The notes: generated from the letters alone by a model not told the origin. Positions 8,980 through 18,177 are shown, counted from the stretch's first letter. The stretch is DNA of 64,000 nt from Chryseobacterium capnotolerans (GCF_021278965.1 NZ_CP065589.1:5275001-5339000), one strand, 5' to 3'. Numbers and translations are program-made.

Positions 8980-9014
8980 AATAAAATGGTCGGATATTCT
9001 TCCGACCACCACTA

Positions 9015-9072
9015 GGCTTTAGCCCGCTTGAAAAATAAAAATTAAACCATTGGCTTTAGCCAAAACTTAATA
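9015..9072. repeat. Right half of the REP-like element interrupted by the IS
   Basis: After the right target duplication the sequence continues GGCTTTAGCCCGCTTG, then about 22 A+T-rich bases, then TGGCTTTAGCCAAAACTTAA. The left half (AATTCAATAGAAGCGGGC) ends at the left target copy. A complete copy of the same design lies at 41061-41133, which confirms this is an interspersed element of the genome rather than part of the IS. Confidence 0.65.
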
Positions 9073-9076
9073 TAAT

Positions 9077-9148
9077 CTCTCGCAGATCATACAGATTTCG
9101 CAGATTGATCCATCATCATCTGTGAAAATCTGTGCCATCCGTGGTTAA
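9077..9148. repeat. Interspersed repeat of the 'cgcagat / aatctgtg' type
   Basis: The sequence contains near-repeats of CGCAGATT and a run ending TCTGTGAAAATCTGTG then CCATCCGTGGTTA. Such strings recur in intergenic DNA of Flavobacteriia in my recollection. There is no coding potential. It sits between the IS scar and the M23 peptidase gene. Copy number in this genome cannot be judged from this window, which has only one copy. Confidence 0.4.
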
Positions 9149-9240
9149 AAATAGAAAAAACATCCAATCCGAAACAGCACAATAGCACGATCATTGCTTG
9201 AAATCTCGTATATTTAAGTAGAACTAAACCCAAATGCTGT

Positions 9241-10926
9241 ATGAAAATCTTCTCCAAACTGATGGTTGCTATTTGTTTAATCCATACAATCATCACACAC
9301 GCTCAAAATTACCCACAGAACTATTTCCGTAATCCGCTCAACATTCCCATGCAACTGGCTGCCAATTTTGGAGCGGTAAGAACCAACCATTTTCATATGG
9401 GATTGGATCTGAGGACGAACAGTCAGGAAAACTTATCGGTATTGGCTGCTGCGGATGGTTATGTAAGCCGAATCAAAGTGGAACGCTATGGTTTCGGAAA
9501 TGCAGTGTACATCACCCATCCGAATGGTTTTACAACGGTGTATGCCCATCTGAATAAATATTTTGATAAGCTTGATGAATATGTAAAAGAGAAGCAGTAC
9601 AAGGATGAAAAATGGGAACAGGATATCACATTTCAGCCAGGGCAGTTTCCGGTTACCAAAGGCCAGCTTATTGCTTTGAGCGGAAATACCGGAGGTTCGG
9701 CAGGTCCACACTTACATTTTGAAATAAGAGATACCAAAACAGAAGAATGTCTTAACCCGTTGTTGTTTGGATTTAATATTCCGGATTCTGTGGCACCCAT
9801 TATCAGTGGATTATATTGGTATGACCGCAGATTCAGTACCTATGAGCCCGGAGCTAATGCAATTGCTGTTAAAAAAATAGGAAATACATATGCTGCGGAT
9901 GTTGTAAGAGTTAATTCTCCGATGATAAGCTTTGGAATCAAAGCGGTAGATAAAGCCAATCAGGGATTTAATCTTGGAATTTATAAAGCAGAATTATTAA
10001 TGGATGGAAAGTTAATCTATGGTTTCAGTATTGATAAGGTAAGTTATGATGATACCCGTTATCTGAATGGATGTATAGATTATACCAAATTTATTAGAGA
10101 TAAAGTAGGAATTCAGCATTTGTCTACATTGCCGGGAATGAAATTACAGAATTACAGTGAACCTAATCTGTCAGGAATTATCAATCTTCAGGATGAGAAT
10201 GTTCATACTATTGAAATTGTTTTAAAAGATGTAAAAGGAAATACCAGCAAGCTGACTACAAAGGTTCAGTTAGCTAATACAGGCAGCGGAATTTCTCCTT
10301 CCGGAAAAGTGGTTTTACCTAATGAAGGGAAAACGTTAACCACTGAAAATGCAGAGATCAGCTTCAGTAAAAATGCAATGTATGATGCTGTGAATTTTAG
10401 TATGTATGAAAAAAATAGTGGGGATGGAAGTGCTGTTTCCAATACCATTGTTTTACAGAATCCATACCTTCCGGTTCAGGATAATTATACTTTGAAAGTA
10501 AAACCCAACAGAAAACTTAACAAAGACGAGAAAGATAAAGTAGTGGTTTTGTTCAATTATGGAAGTGATAAGGATGCTGTAAAAGCAAAATGGAATGGGG
10601 ATCAGGCAGAAGCTCAGTTCAACAGATTGGGTACTGCAGAGTTAATACTGGATAGCAGCTTGCCATCAGTTTCTTCAGGTTGGAAAGAAGGTGCGGCTGT
10701 AAGCGGTGGTTCTTTACGATTAAAAGGAAGTACAAAAGTGGGTGATATTGTTTCATTCAGGGCAGAATTGGATGGGAAATGGCTGCGATTTGCCCGTGTA
10801 AAAAACGATTTTGTTTATGCATTTGATGAAAAATGTCCAAAAGGTTCCGGTTCACATACTTTAAAAGTAATTACCATTAATAGTGCAGGAAATACGAATA
10901 CACAGACTTTTACATTTCAGAGGTAA
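9241..10926 (+). CDS. Exported M23-family (LytM) metallopeptidase
   Basis: 561 residues. An N-terminal signal peptide ends near THAQ (19-22). A LytM/M23 domain (about 38-175) has zinc ligands H52 and D56 in FHMGLDL and H159 in the HLH motif (157-159). The domain cleaves peptide cross-links of peptidoglycan in the periplasm. The next roughly 380 residues form a beta-rich extension without recognised motifs, as in many Bacteroidota M23 proteins. All metal-binding residues are present, so it is probably catalytic. It appears to be a single-gene unit. Confidence 0.9.
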   Translation: MKIFSKLMVAICLIHTIITHAQNYPQNYFRNPLNIPMQLAANFGAVRTNHFHMGLDLRTNSQENLSVLAAADGYVSRIKVERYGFGNAVYITHPNGFTTVYAHLNKYFDKLDEYVKEKQYKDEKWEQDITFQPGQFPVTKGQLIALSGNTGGSAGPHLHFEIRDTKTEECLNPLLFGFNIPDSVAPIISGLYWYDRRFSTYEPGANAIAVKKIGNTYAADVVRVNSPMISFGIKAVDKANQGFNLGIYKAELLMDGKLIYGFSIDKVSYDDTRYLNGCIDYTKFIRDKVGIQHLSTLPGMKLQNYSEPNLSGIINLQDENVHTIEIVLKDVKGNTSKLTTKVQLANTGSGISPSGKVVLPNEGKTLTTENAEISFSKNAMYDAVNFSMYEKNSGDGSAVSNTIVLQNPYLPVQDNYTLKVKPNRKLNKDEKDKVVVLFNYGSDKDAVKAKWNGDQAEAQFNRLGTAELILDSSLPSVSSGWKEGAAVSGGSLRLKGSTKVGDIVSFRAELDGKWLRFARVKNDFVYAFDEKCPKGSGSHTLKVITINSAGNTNTQTFTFQR

Positions 10927-10982
10927 ATAATTGTTGGTGAATAATCTTTTGATTTTTACTGTTTCAATCCTTTAAATTTAAA

Positions 10983-10990
10983 TACATTTG
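10983..10990 (+). promoter_or_regulatory. Probable promoter of the CoA-ligase gene (-7 element TACATTTG)
   Basis: TACATTTG fits TAnnTTTG and lies 21 bases upstream of the TTG start at 11012. That would leave a 5' leader of only about 15 bases. A good -33 element is not visible. Confidence 0.4.
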
Positions 10991-11011
10991 TCCTTTAAAA
11001 AATTATAATCA

Positions 11012-12304
11012 TTGGAATTTCATCCGTTCATCGAAAAATCGAGTATTCAGGAAATAAAGGCTTTTCAGGAAGAAAAACTTCAGCAGCTTCTGGCGTATCT
11101 TGAAGAAAACTCACCTTTTTATCAGAGGCTTTTTAAAGAGAAAAACATCAATATTGAGGAAATCAGTACCCTGGAAGATCTGCAGAAAATTCCTGTTACA
11201 ACAAAGAATGATCTGCAGCAGTATAATCACGATTTTTTCTGTATCACTCCAGATAAGATTGTAGACTATAGTACTACTTCAGGAACTTTAGGAGATCCGG
11301 TAACTTTCGGCTTGTCTGATGGCGATCTGGAAAGGTTGGCCTACAATGAAGCCATATCTTTTGCCTGTGCAGGAATCCAAAAAGGAGATGTAGTGCAGAT
11401 GATTACTACAATTGATAAACGTTTCATGGCCGGACTTGCTTATTTTTTAGGATTAAGAAAAATGGGGGCAAGTGTTGTCAGAATGGGACCTGGAATTCCA
11501 GAGTTGCAATGGGACTCTATTTTCAGATACAAACCAAAATACCTGATTACTGTACCTTCGTTTTTGCTGAAAATGATAGATTATGCCGAAAAACGTGGTC
11601 TGGACTACAAGAAATCAAGTGTTTATGGAGCGGTATGTATTGGGGAAAGTATCAAAAATCAGGACTTTACGGATAATATTCTCTCGCAGAAGATTAAAGA
11701 AAAATGGGATATTAAGCTTTTTTCTACTTATGCGTCTACAGAAATGAGTACAGCTTTTACAGAATGTGAGTTCCAAATCGGAGGCCATCACCATCCTGAG
11801 CTGATTATTACAGAAATTCTGGATGATGAAGGGAATATTGTAAAAGAAGGTGAAAGCGGTGAACTTACGATTACGACCTTGGGAGTAGAAGCTATTCCGT
11901 TGTTGAGGTTTAAAACAGGAGATATTGTAAAAGCCCATTACGAACCATGTCAATGTGGAAGGAATACACTGCGGTTGGGGCCGGTGATTGGAAGAAAGCA
12001 GCAGATGATCAAATATAAAGGAACGACATTGTACCCACCTGCTATGAATGATATTCTGAATGATTTTAATAATATTCTGTGTTACCAGATTGTGATTCAG
12101 GCTAATGAAATCGGACTGGATGAAATCATTATCAAATTAAGTACAGACCAGGAACATGAAAATTTCGTCAATGAAGTAAGAGACCATTTCCGTGCAAAAT
12201 TAAGGGTAAGTCCGAAAATTGAAATCATAGATTTTGATATTCTGTCTAAAACCGTTTTTAATCCAAACAGCAGAAAACCAATTACCTTTATCGATTTAAG
12301 ATGA
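11012..12304 (+). CDS. Phenylacetate-CoA-ligase-like adenylating enzyme of the flexirubin locus
   Basis: 430 residues, ANL superfamily, PaaK subgroup. The ATP-binding loop is YSTTSGTLGDP, the adenylate motif is in STYASTEMSTAF, and GELTITTLG and LLRFKTGDIVKAHYEPCQCGR follow, then the hinge and C-terminal domain (GRKQQMIKYKGTTLYP). It probably activates an aromatic acid, most simply the p-coumarate made by the ammonia-lyase at 14366, as CoA or ACP thioester to prime polyene synthesis. The start is a TTG at 11012; no upstream in-frame ATG fits. The substrate is inferred from context. Confidence 0.85.
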   Translation: MEFHPFIEKSSIQEIKAFQEEKLQQLLAYLEENSPFYQRLFKEKNINIEEISTLEDLQKIPVTTKNDLQQYNHDFFCITPDKIVDYSTTSGTLGDPVTFGLSDGDLERLAYNEAISFACAGIQKGDVVQMITTIDKRFMAGLAYFLGLRKMGASVVRMGPGIPELQWDSIFRYKPKYLITVPSFLLKMIDYAEKRGLDYKKSSVYGAVCIGESIKNQDFTDNILSQKIKEKWDIKLFSTYASTEMSTAFTECEFQIGGHHHPELIITEILDDEGNIVKEGESGELTITTLGVEAIPLLRFKTGDIVKAHYEPCQCGRNTLRLGPVIGRKQQMIKYKGTTLYPPAMNDILNDFNNILCYQIVIQANEIGLDEIIIKLSTDQEHENFVNEVRDHFRAKLRVSPKIEIIDFDILSKTVFNPNSRKPITFIDLR

Positions 12305-12342
12305 AATTAAAAATAAGAGTGAATAAACCTCTCTTTTTATAA

Positions 12343-12350
12343 TATCTTTG
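12343..12350 (+). promoter_or_regulatory. Probable promoter (-7 element TATCTTTG)
   Basis: TATCTTTG matches TAnnTTTG, 32 bases upstream of the ATG at 12383, in the gap after the ligase gene. It suggests the exported protein gene has its own promoter. Confidence 0.45.
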
Positions 12351-12382
12351 TGCACTTAATAAAAAGAACTGGTAACTAAATT

Positions 12383-12985
12383 ATGAGAAAATTATTATTG
12401 TTGGTCTTTATGGTAATGGGAGTGGTAACCTTTGCTCAGGATCAAATTAATGTTGAATCTGGAAATTTTGATTTTTTAAAGGATCAGACGGAAGTAAATG
12501 TTCAGGTGAAATTTGAAAATGTAGCTTTTCAGGTGGAGAACTATACTGAAACCCAATATCTGGAAAAAAGGAAAGCAGAAACCATCGCTAAAAAGAGTGA
12601 AGAAGCCTGGGGAAAATGGATTAGAGAATGGGATAAGTTTAAAAGCACAGAATATTTAGATTATTTTCTGAAAGGAATTAACAGGAAGTCTAAAAAAATT
12701 GCTTTCAAAAAAGATACTCATGCTAAGTATACACTCATTGTTGATGCTAAATGGGTCTATGCAGGATGGCATGGTGGATTGATAGGGCAGGAAGCTAAAT
12801 TAACATCTGAGCTAACTTTTGTAGAAACAGATAATCCTTCAAATGTGGTGATGAAGCTTAAAGGAGATAAAGTTCTTGGAAAACCACAAAATAAGGATTT
12901 CGTTATGGAATATGGTAGAATTGCAGGAGCTTACGAACAAACAGGAAAGTATTTAGGAAAAAAAATTAAAGAAGTTATAAAATAA
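12383..12985 (+). CDS. Exported protein of unknown function in the flexirubin locus
   Basis: 200 residues with a clear signal peptide (MRKLLLLVFMVMGVVTFAQ, cleavage after about residue 19). The mature part has a charged helical region (TQYLEKRKAETIAKK, about 55-70), several tryptophans, and a C-terminal region (YAGWHGGLIGQEAKL) suggestive of a small beta domain. I do not recognise the family. Its place between the ligase and the halogenase-like gene suggests a periplasmic role linked to the pigment, but that is only context. Confidence 0.65.
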   Translation: MRKLLLLVFMVMGVVTFAQDQINVESGNFDFLKDQTEVNVQVKFENVAFQVENYTETQYLEKRKAETIAKKSEEAWGKWIREWDKFKSTEYLDYFLKGINRKSKKIAFKKDTHAKYTLIVDAKWVYAGWHGGLIGQEAKLTSELTFVETDNPSNVVMKLKGDKVLGKPQNKDFVMEYGRIAGAYEQTGKYLGKKIKEVIK

Positions 12986-12990
12986 CAAAA

Positions 12991-13018
12991 AACGGTCTGA
13001 ATTTTCAGACCGTTTTTT
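12991..13018. terminator. Bidirectional rho-independent terminator
   Basis: The arms AACGGTCTGA and TCAGACCGTT are separated by a 4-base loop and flanked by an A-run on the left and T-run on the right. It lies between convergent genes ending at 12985 and 13020, so it can stop transcription from both sides. Confidence 0.9.
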
Positions 13019-13019
13019 A

Positions 13020-14268
13020 TTATTCTTGGGTTTGCTCTTTCTCCAGTTTGATGAGGTTGGCAAGATTTTTAATTACCGTATCATGCTTTTTCACAAAAGG
13101 ATTGTCTTTATTCCAGACATATCCGGCCAATACAGCACATATCTTTTTCTTTACATCCGGGTTTTCCGGTTGGTGGAAGAATAATTCCTGGAGATTTCCG
13201 GTATACCATTCCTTTACATAAGTAGTGAAGACATCTACACCATATAAAATATAGTCTGAGTATTCCGTTTGCCAGTTAATTTTCTCACCATTCAGCTGTC
13301 TTAATGCCAGTTTAGCGGCAACCATTCCTGATTCTGTAGCGAAAGCCATTCCTGAAGAAAAAACAGGATCAAGGAATTCTGATGCATTTCCGGTTAGAGC
13401 AAATCCGTCTCCAAATAAGCTTTTTACAGAACATGAATAATCTTTCAGGTGTTTTGGTTCAAAAAGAAACTCTACATCACCAAAACGTTTTACATAATAA
13501 TCAGAAAGAGAAATTGCTTTTCTTAAAGCTTCAGTAGTATCTCCATTTTCGGATAATTTGTCGATATATTCAGTAGGTCCTACAATTCCTAAACTTGTAT
13601 TTCCGTTAGAAAAAGGAATGACCCAAAGCCATACTTCGGTTTCAATAATATCAAAAGAAATTAAAGTCCCTTCTTCACCTGATTCTCTGTTAAGATCTTT
13701 TACGTGCGAGAAAATAGCAGAGTGTGGAGATAATTTGGATGGTTTTTCAAGATCTAGTAAACGAGGTAAAACTCTTCCGTAACCACTTGAATCAATCACG
13801 AATTTTGCATGAATCTCTTTTGTTTCTCCATCTTTAGTTCTTACCGTGGTAATTGAATCTGTTCCGTCAAATTTAATGTCGATAACTTCCGTTTCAAATT
13901 CAAGATCAACTCCTTTGTTAATGACTTCCTGAGCCAAAGTATTATCAAAGTCAGCTCTCGGAACCTGCCAGGTCCAGTCCCAGCCTTCCCCGAATTTATT
14001 GCTAAAATCAAAAATGCAGACTTCATCGCCACGAAGAAAACGTGCTCCCAGTTTTTTTCAAAGCCCATTTTATCCAAAGCAGGGAACAATCCGGCCTCAT
14101 CAAAGTGGTCCATTACCCTTGAATTAAGCTTTCACCGACTACCAGTCTTGGGAATTTTGTCTTTTCGACAACTTTTACGCTGACGTTATTGTTCTTTAAG
14201 TACGAAGAAGATACGCATCCGGAGGGCCCGGCTCCGATTACAAGAACGTCAACAAATTCTTTGCTCAT
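13020..14268 (-). pseudogene. Halogenase-like FAD-dependent monooxygenase, two frameshifts
   Basis: Read with two one-base corrections this is a protein of about 416 residues. Its Rossmann motif is VIGAGPSGCVS near residue 10, followed by VVEKTKFPR, GESLI and, at 13615-13631, WLWVIP, which matches the WxWxIP signature of flavin-dependent halogenases. Flexirubins can be chlorinated on the aromatic head, so a halogenase or hydroxylase role is plausible. The first break is near 14121 (CCA reads CA) and the second is in the A-run at 14052-14058 (seven A instead of eight). Both are single deletions, so sequencing error is likely. It is divergent from the ammonia-lyase operon. Confidence 0.8.
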
Positions 14269-14297
14269 CTTTGATTTTTTATTTTAATAATAACTTT

Positions 14298-14316
14298 TAT
14301 CTTTGCCGCAAAATTA
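14298..14316. promoter_or_regulatory. Closely spaced divergent promoters
   Basis: TATCTTTG at 14298-14305 faces the ammonia-lyase operon. On the other strand TAATTTTG (14309-14316) faces the halogenase-like gene, with TTG 21 bases further upstream (14338-14340). Both fit TAnnTTTG. The -7 elements are only 3 bases apart, so the two promoters probably compete or are controlled together. Confidence 0.5.
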
Positions 14317-14365
14317 GTGACAATTAATTAATATTTACAAAATTATCAACTATTACTTTTAATTG

Positions 14366-15886
14366 ATGAAAATAAATAACTTTTTAGAACTGAAAGACTT
14401 TCAAAAAATTATCATTGGAAATGAAAAAATAGAACTGGATGAATCACTTGTATCAAGAGTGAATACAAGTTTTCAGTTTTTAAAGAAATTTTCAAAAAAT
14501 AAAGTAATATATGGTGTGAACACCGGTTTTGGGCCCATGGCTCAATTCAAGATCAGTGATGAGGATACACACCAGCTTCAGTATAACCTTATCAGAAGCC
14601 ATTCTTCCGGAATTGGAAATCCTTTGCCTGCCCAGGAAGTGAAAGCCTGTATGCTGGCGAGAATGAATACCTTATCATTAGGAAATTCAGGAGTGCATGA
14701 ATCTGTTATTTATCTTCTTAGGGAATTGATCAACAGAGATATTATTCCATTAATTTTTGAACATGGCGGAGTAGGAGCAAGCGGTGATCTTGTTCAGTTA
14801 GCTCACCTTGCTTTGGTATTGATTGGAGAAGGAGAGGTATTTTATAAAGGAGAAAGAAAGTCTACCAAGGAGGTTTTTGAAACAGAAGGACTAGAACCGA
14901 TAAAGGTTGAAATTCGTGAAGGGCTTGCTTTGATGAACGGAACTTCCGTAATGTCAGGAATTGGTATTGTAAATGCTTATAAAGCAAATCAGCTGACAGA
15001 TATTTCCATTAAACTTTCTTGTGCCATCAACGAGGTTGTTCAGGCCTATGACGATCATTTCTCAGAAACCTTAAATGGTACAAAAAGACATTACGGCCAG
15101 CAAAAAGTAGCGGAGAGAATGCGTGCACACCTTGCTGATAGTAAGTTAATCAGAAAAAGAGAAGACCATTTATATACCCACTTTGAAGAACAGGAAAAAG
15201 TTTTCAAGGAAAAAGTACAGGAATATTATTCTTTAAGATGTGTTCCGCAGATTTTAGGACCGGTATTAGATACATTGGAGTATACTGAGAAGGTTCTTGA
15301 AAATGAGATTAACTCTGCGAATGATAACCCAATCATCAATGTTGAAGATCAGCACGTTTATCATGGTGGAAATTTCCACGGTGACTACATCTCTTTGGAA
15401 ATGGATAAGCTGAAAATTGTGGTGACAAAACTTACCATGCTTGCAGAAAGACAGTTGAACTATCTTTTAAATGCAAAAATCAACGAAATTTTGCCACCTT
15501 TTGTAAATTTAGGTAAATTAGGTTTCAATTTCGGGATGCAGGGAGTGCAGTTTACAGCAACTTCCACTACGGCAGAAAGCCAGATGTTGTCTAACCCTAT
15601 GTATGTTCATAGTATTCCGAATAATAATGACAATCAGGATATCGTAAGCATGGGAACGAATGCAGCGGTGATCTGCAGAAAGGTTATTGAGAATGCTTTT
15701 GAAGTATTGGCTATTGAAGCGATTACCATCATTCAGGCTATTGAATATCTTGGTTTCCAGAATGAGGTTTCATCCTCTACAAAAGAATTGTATGATGCAA
15801 TCAGAAAAATAATTCCTGCTTTCTCAGATGATATGGTGATGTATCCTTATTTGGAAGAAGTGAAGAAATATTTAAAGTCAATGTAA
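14366..15886 (+). CDS. Tyrosine ammonia-lyase (HAL/PAL family) of flexirubin biosynthesis
   Basis: 506 residues from the ATG at 14366. It converts L-tyrosine to p-coumarate and ammonia, the aryl starter of flexirubin. The MIO cofactor forms from A138-S139-G140 in GGVGASGDLVQLAH. Other family signatures are YGVNTGFGPMAQ, SHSSG, NSANDNPI, YHGGNFHGDYIS and the C-terminal SNPMYVHSIPNNNDNQD. The sequence follows the F. johnsoniae enzyme, known for high tyrosine specificity, closely throughout, as far as I recall it. It heads an operon running to 22566. Confidence 0.93.
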   Translation: MKINNFLELKDFQKIIIGNEKIELDESLVSRVNTSFQFLKKFSKNKVIYGVNTGFGPMAQFKISDEDTHQLQYNLIRSHSSGIGNPLPAQEVKACMLARMNTLSLGNSGVHESVIYLLRELINRDIIPLIFEHGGVGASGDLVQLAHLALVLIGEGEVFYKGERKSTKEVFETEGLEPIKVEIREGLALMNGTSVMSGIGIVNAYKANQLTDISIKLSCAINEVVQAYDDHFSETLNGTKRHYGQQKVAERMRAHLADSKLIRKREDHLYTHFEEQEKVFKEKVQEYYSLRCVPQILGPVLDTLEYTEKVLENEINSANDNPIINVEDQHVYHGGNFHGDYISLEMDKLKIVVTKLTMLAERQLNYLLNAKINEILPPFVNLGKLGFNFGMQGVQFTATSTTAESQMLSNPMYVHSIPNNNDNQDIVSMGTNAAVICRKVIENAFEVLAIEAITIIQAIEYLGFQNEVSSSTKELYDAIRKIIPAFSDDMVMYPYLEEVKKYLKSM

Positions 15887-15964
15887 TTATTAGCAGTAAT
15901 TAATTGTCTTTAAAAAAGAAAAACAAGGTAACTTAAAAAACTAAAACAAAATAAACACTAACGC

Positions 15965-16696
15965 ATGAAATGTGCAATTGTAACAGGTGGCTCCAGAGGG
16001 ATCGGGAGAGCAATCTGTATAAAACTGGCTGAAGAGAAAAACTACCATATACTCATTAACTACACTTCCAATGAAGCGGCAGCAAAGGAAACTTTGGCTA
16101 AAGTAGAAGAACAGGGAGCTACAGGAGAAATCCTTAAGTTTGATGTAGGAAATACTGAAGAAGTACAGCAGGTATTAACAGCCTGGCAGGAAAATAATGC
16201 TGAGGCGATGGTAGAAGTAATCGTTAATAACGCTGGAATTACAAGAGACGGTCTTTTTATGTGGATGCAGAAAGAAGACTGGAGTAGTGTCATCAATACC
16301 AGTTTGGACGGATTCTTTAATGTTACTAATTTCTTTATTCAAAAATTACTTCGTAACAAATATGGAAGAATTATCAATATGGTTTCAGTATCAGGAGTAA
16401 AAGGAACAGCAGGCCAAACCAACTATTCAGCTGCAAAGGGAGCTTTAGTAGGGGCTACAAAAGCCCTTGCTCAGGAAGTTGCGAAGAGAAATATTACGGT
16501 AAATGCAGTAGCACCAGGGTTTATTAAAACAGATATGACTCAGGAATTCAATGAAGAAGAACTGAAAGCAATGATTCCTGCCAACCGATTTGGAGAAGCA
16601 GAAGAAGTGGCAGATCTTGTAGCGTTTTTAGCTTCCAGAAAATCTTCATACATTACAGGAGAAGTAATTAATATTAACGGCGGAATTTATTCATAA
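15965..16696 (+). CDS. 3-oxoacyl-ACP reductase (FabG-like SDR)
   Basis: 243 residues. An NADPH-dependent short-chain dehydrogenase with TGGSRGIG at 7-14, NNAG at 88-91, and the catalytic Ser141, Tyr154 and Lys158 (NYSAAK), ending in the usual INGG. In this operon it should reduce the 3-keto group in each polyene extension cycle before dehydration. It is separated by one base from the downstream ketosynthase, so translation is coupled. The function in the polyene cycle is inferred from context; a housekeeping FabG role is less likely here. Confidence 0.92.
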   Translation: MKCAIVTGGSRGIGRAICIKLAEEKNYHILINYTSNEAAAKETLAKVEEQGATGEILKFDVGNTEEVQQVLTAWQENNAEAMVEVIVNNAGITRDGLFMWMQKEDWSSVINTSLDGFFNVTNFFIQKLLRNKYGRIINMVSVSGVKGTAGQTNYSAAKGALVGATKALAQEVAKRNITVNAVAPGFIKTDMTQEFNEEELKAMIPANRFGEAEEVADLVAFLASRKSSYITGEVININGGIYS

Positions 16697-16697
16697 G

Positions 16698-17918
16698 ATG
16701 GAAAATAGGGTTGTAATTACCGGAATGGGAATTTATTCCTGCATCGGGACATCTTTAGAAGAGGTCAGGGAATCCCTATATCAAGGAAAATCCGGTATCG
16801 TCTTACATCAGGATAGAAAAGAATTCGGTTTCAGATCAGGTCTTACAGGGGTAGTTCCGAAACCTGATTTAAAAAATCTTTTGAACAGACGTCAGCGCGT
16901 AAGCATGGGTGAAGAAAGTGAATACGCTTATCTTGCCACCCTTGATGCTCTGAAGCAGGCTAATCTTGATGAAACCTTTTTAGATACTCATGAAGTTGGG
17001 ATCCTATACGGAAACGATAGTGTTTCCCAAGCTGTCGTAGAATCTATCGATATTGCAAGGGAAAAGAAAGATACTACATTGATGGGATCGGGAGCGATCT
17101 TTAAATCAATGAATTCAACAGTAACCATGAACCTTTCTACTATTTTTAAACTAAAAGGGATCAATCTTACCATCAGTGCTGCCTGTGCAAGTGGTTCACA
17201 CTCTTTGGGGCTTGCTTATATGATGATTAAGAACGGTTTTCAGGACATGATTATCTGTGGTGGTGCTCAGGAAACGAACAAATATTCTATGGCCAGTTTT
17301 GATGGATTAGGTGTTTTTTCAGCAAGAGAAGACGAGCCTACAAAAGCTTCAAGGCCTTTTGATGCTGACAGGGATGGGCTAATTCCTAGTGGAGGAGCCG
17401 CTTCTTTAATTGTTGAAAGTTTAGAGTCTGCTCAAAGAAGAGGAGCTCCTATTATTGCTGAAATCATAGGATATGGTTTTTCATCCAACGGAGGACATAT
17501 TTCAACTCCAAATGTGGATGGACCAGCCTTAGCAATGGACAGAGCTTTGAAACAGTCAGGTTTACAAGCCTCAGATATCGATTATATCAATGCTCACGCT
17601 ACTTCAACTCCTATTGGGGATGCTAATGAAGCCAAAGCCATTTATGAGATTTTTGGAAGTGAAGTTCCGGTAAGTTCTACGAAATCCATGACAGGACACG
17701 AGTGCTGGATGGCCGGTGCAAGTGAAGTTATCTACTCCATTCTGATGATGCAGAATGATTTTGTAGCTCCAAATATTAACTTGGAAAATCCTGATAATGA
17801 GGCGCAAAAGATAAATTTAGTCTCTAAAACGAAAAATCAAAAAATTGATGTATTTTTGTCGAATTCTTTTGGGTTCGGGGGAACCAATTCTGCACTAATA
17901 GTTAAAAAATTTGATTAA
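16698..17918 (+). CDS. Beta-ketoacyl-ACP synthase (FabF-type) for polyene extension
   Basis: 406 residues. A thiolase-fold condensing enzyme with catalytic Cys163 (AACASG), His300 (NAHATSTP) and His334 (MTGHECWMAG), and C-terminal FGFGGTNSAL. Full Cys-His-His triad, so it is an active decarboxylative Claisen condensing enzyme. The TGHECW segment departs from the usual TGHxLGA and may be a subgroup trait. It lies between fabG and an ACP gene. Confidence 0.92.
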   Translation: MENRVVITGMGIYSCIGTSLEEVRESLYQGKSGIVLHQDRKEFGFRSGLTGVVPKPDLKNLLNRRQRVSMGEESEYAYLATLDALKQANLDETFLDTHEVGILYGNDSVSQAVVESIDIAREKKDTTLMGSGAIFKSMNSTVTMNLSTIFKLKGINLTISAACASGSHSLGLAYMMIKNGFQDMIICGGAQETNKYSMASFDGLGVFSAREDEPTKASRPFDADRDGLIPSGGAASLIVESLESAQRRGAPIIAEIIGYGFSSNGGHISTPNVDGPALAMDRALKQSGLQASDIDYINAHATSTPIGDANEAKAIYEIFGSEVPVSSTKSMTGHECWMAGASEVIYSILMMQNDFVAPNINLENPDNEAQKINLVSKTKNQKIDVFLSNSFGFGGTNSALIVKKFD

Positions 17919-17922
17919 AAAC

Positions 17923-18177
17923 ATGGAAAGGGAAAAAATTGTTGCTATTGTTAATGATTTTCTGGTTAACGAATTTGAAGTTGACGGAGATGAAATCAGT
18001 AATGATGCCAACCTTAAAAATACACTGGGACTAGACAGTTTAGATTATATTGACATGGTCGTAGTGATTGAATCCAATTTCGGAGTGAAATTAGGAGAAG
18101 CAGACTTCAAAAAAATGGTAACATTTGATGATTTCTATACAACGATTGAACATAAGATCGCGGAGAAAAACGCGTAG
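17923..18177 (+). CDS. Acyl carrier protein
   Basis: 84 residues from ATG 17923, five bases after the ketosynthase stop. Ser39 in GLDSLDYIDMV carries the 4'-phosphopantetheine arm that holds the growing chain. Acidic four-helix ACP as expected. An in-frame TTG upstream (17911) lies inside the previous gene and is less likely as the start. It probably serves the adjacent ketosynthase and FabG. Confidence 0.9.
   Translation: MEREKIVAIVNDFLVNEFEVDGDEISNDANLKNTLGLDSLDYIDMVVVIESNFGVKLGEADFKKMVTFDDFYTTIEHKIAEKNA

Larger units (their letters stand above)
7678..9014 (+). mobile_element. IS4-family insertion sequence (about 1337 bp) with 17-bp inverted ends
   Basis: The left end starts TAGTGATGGTCGGAAGA. 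The reverse complement of the right end starts TAGTGGTGGTCGGAAGA, so 16 of 17 bases match. Each end carries its own small hairpin: TCGGAAG/CTTCCGA at 7687-7707, and GGTCGGA/TCCGACC at 8988-9007. A single transposase gene fills the element. It is flanked by a 10-bp duplication and appears complete and possibly active. Confidence 0.85.
7668..9024. repeat. 10-bp target-site duplication GGCTTTAGCC flanking the insertion sequence
   Basis: The sequence GGCTTTAGCC occurs at 7668-7677 and again at 9015-9024, immediately outside the insertion-sequence ends. Fusing the two flanks through one copy restores GCGGGCTTTAGCCCGC, an uninterrupted palindrome, so the two copies are the duplicated target. A 10-bp duplication fits the IS4 superfamily. 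Confidence 0.8.
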
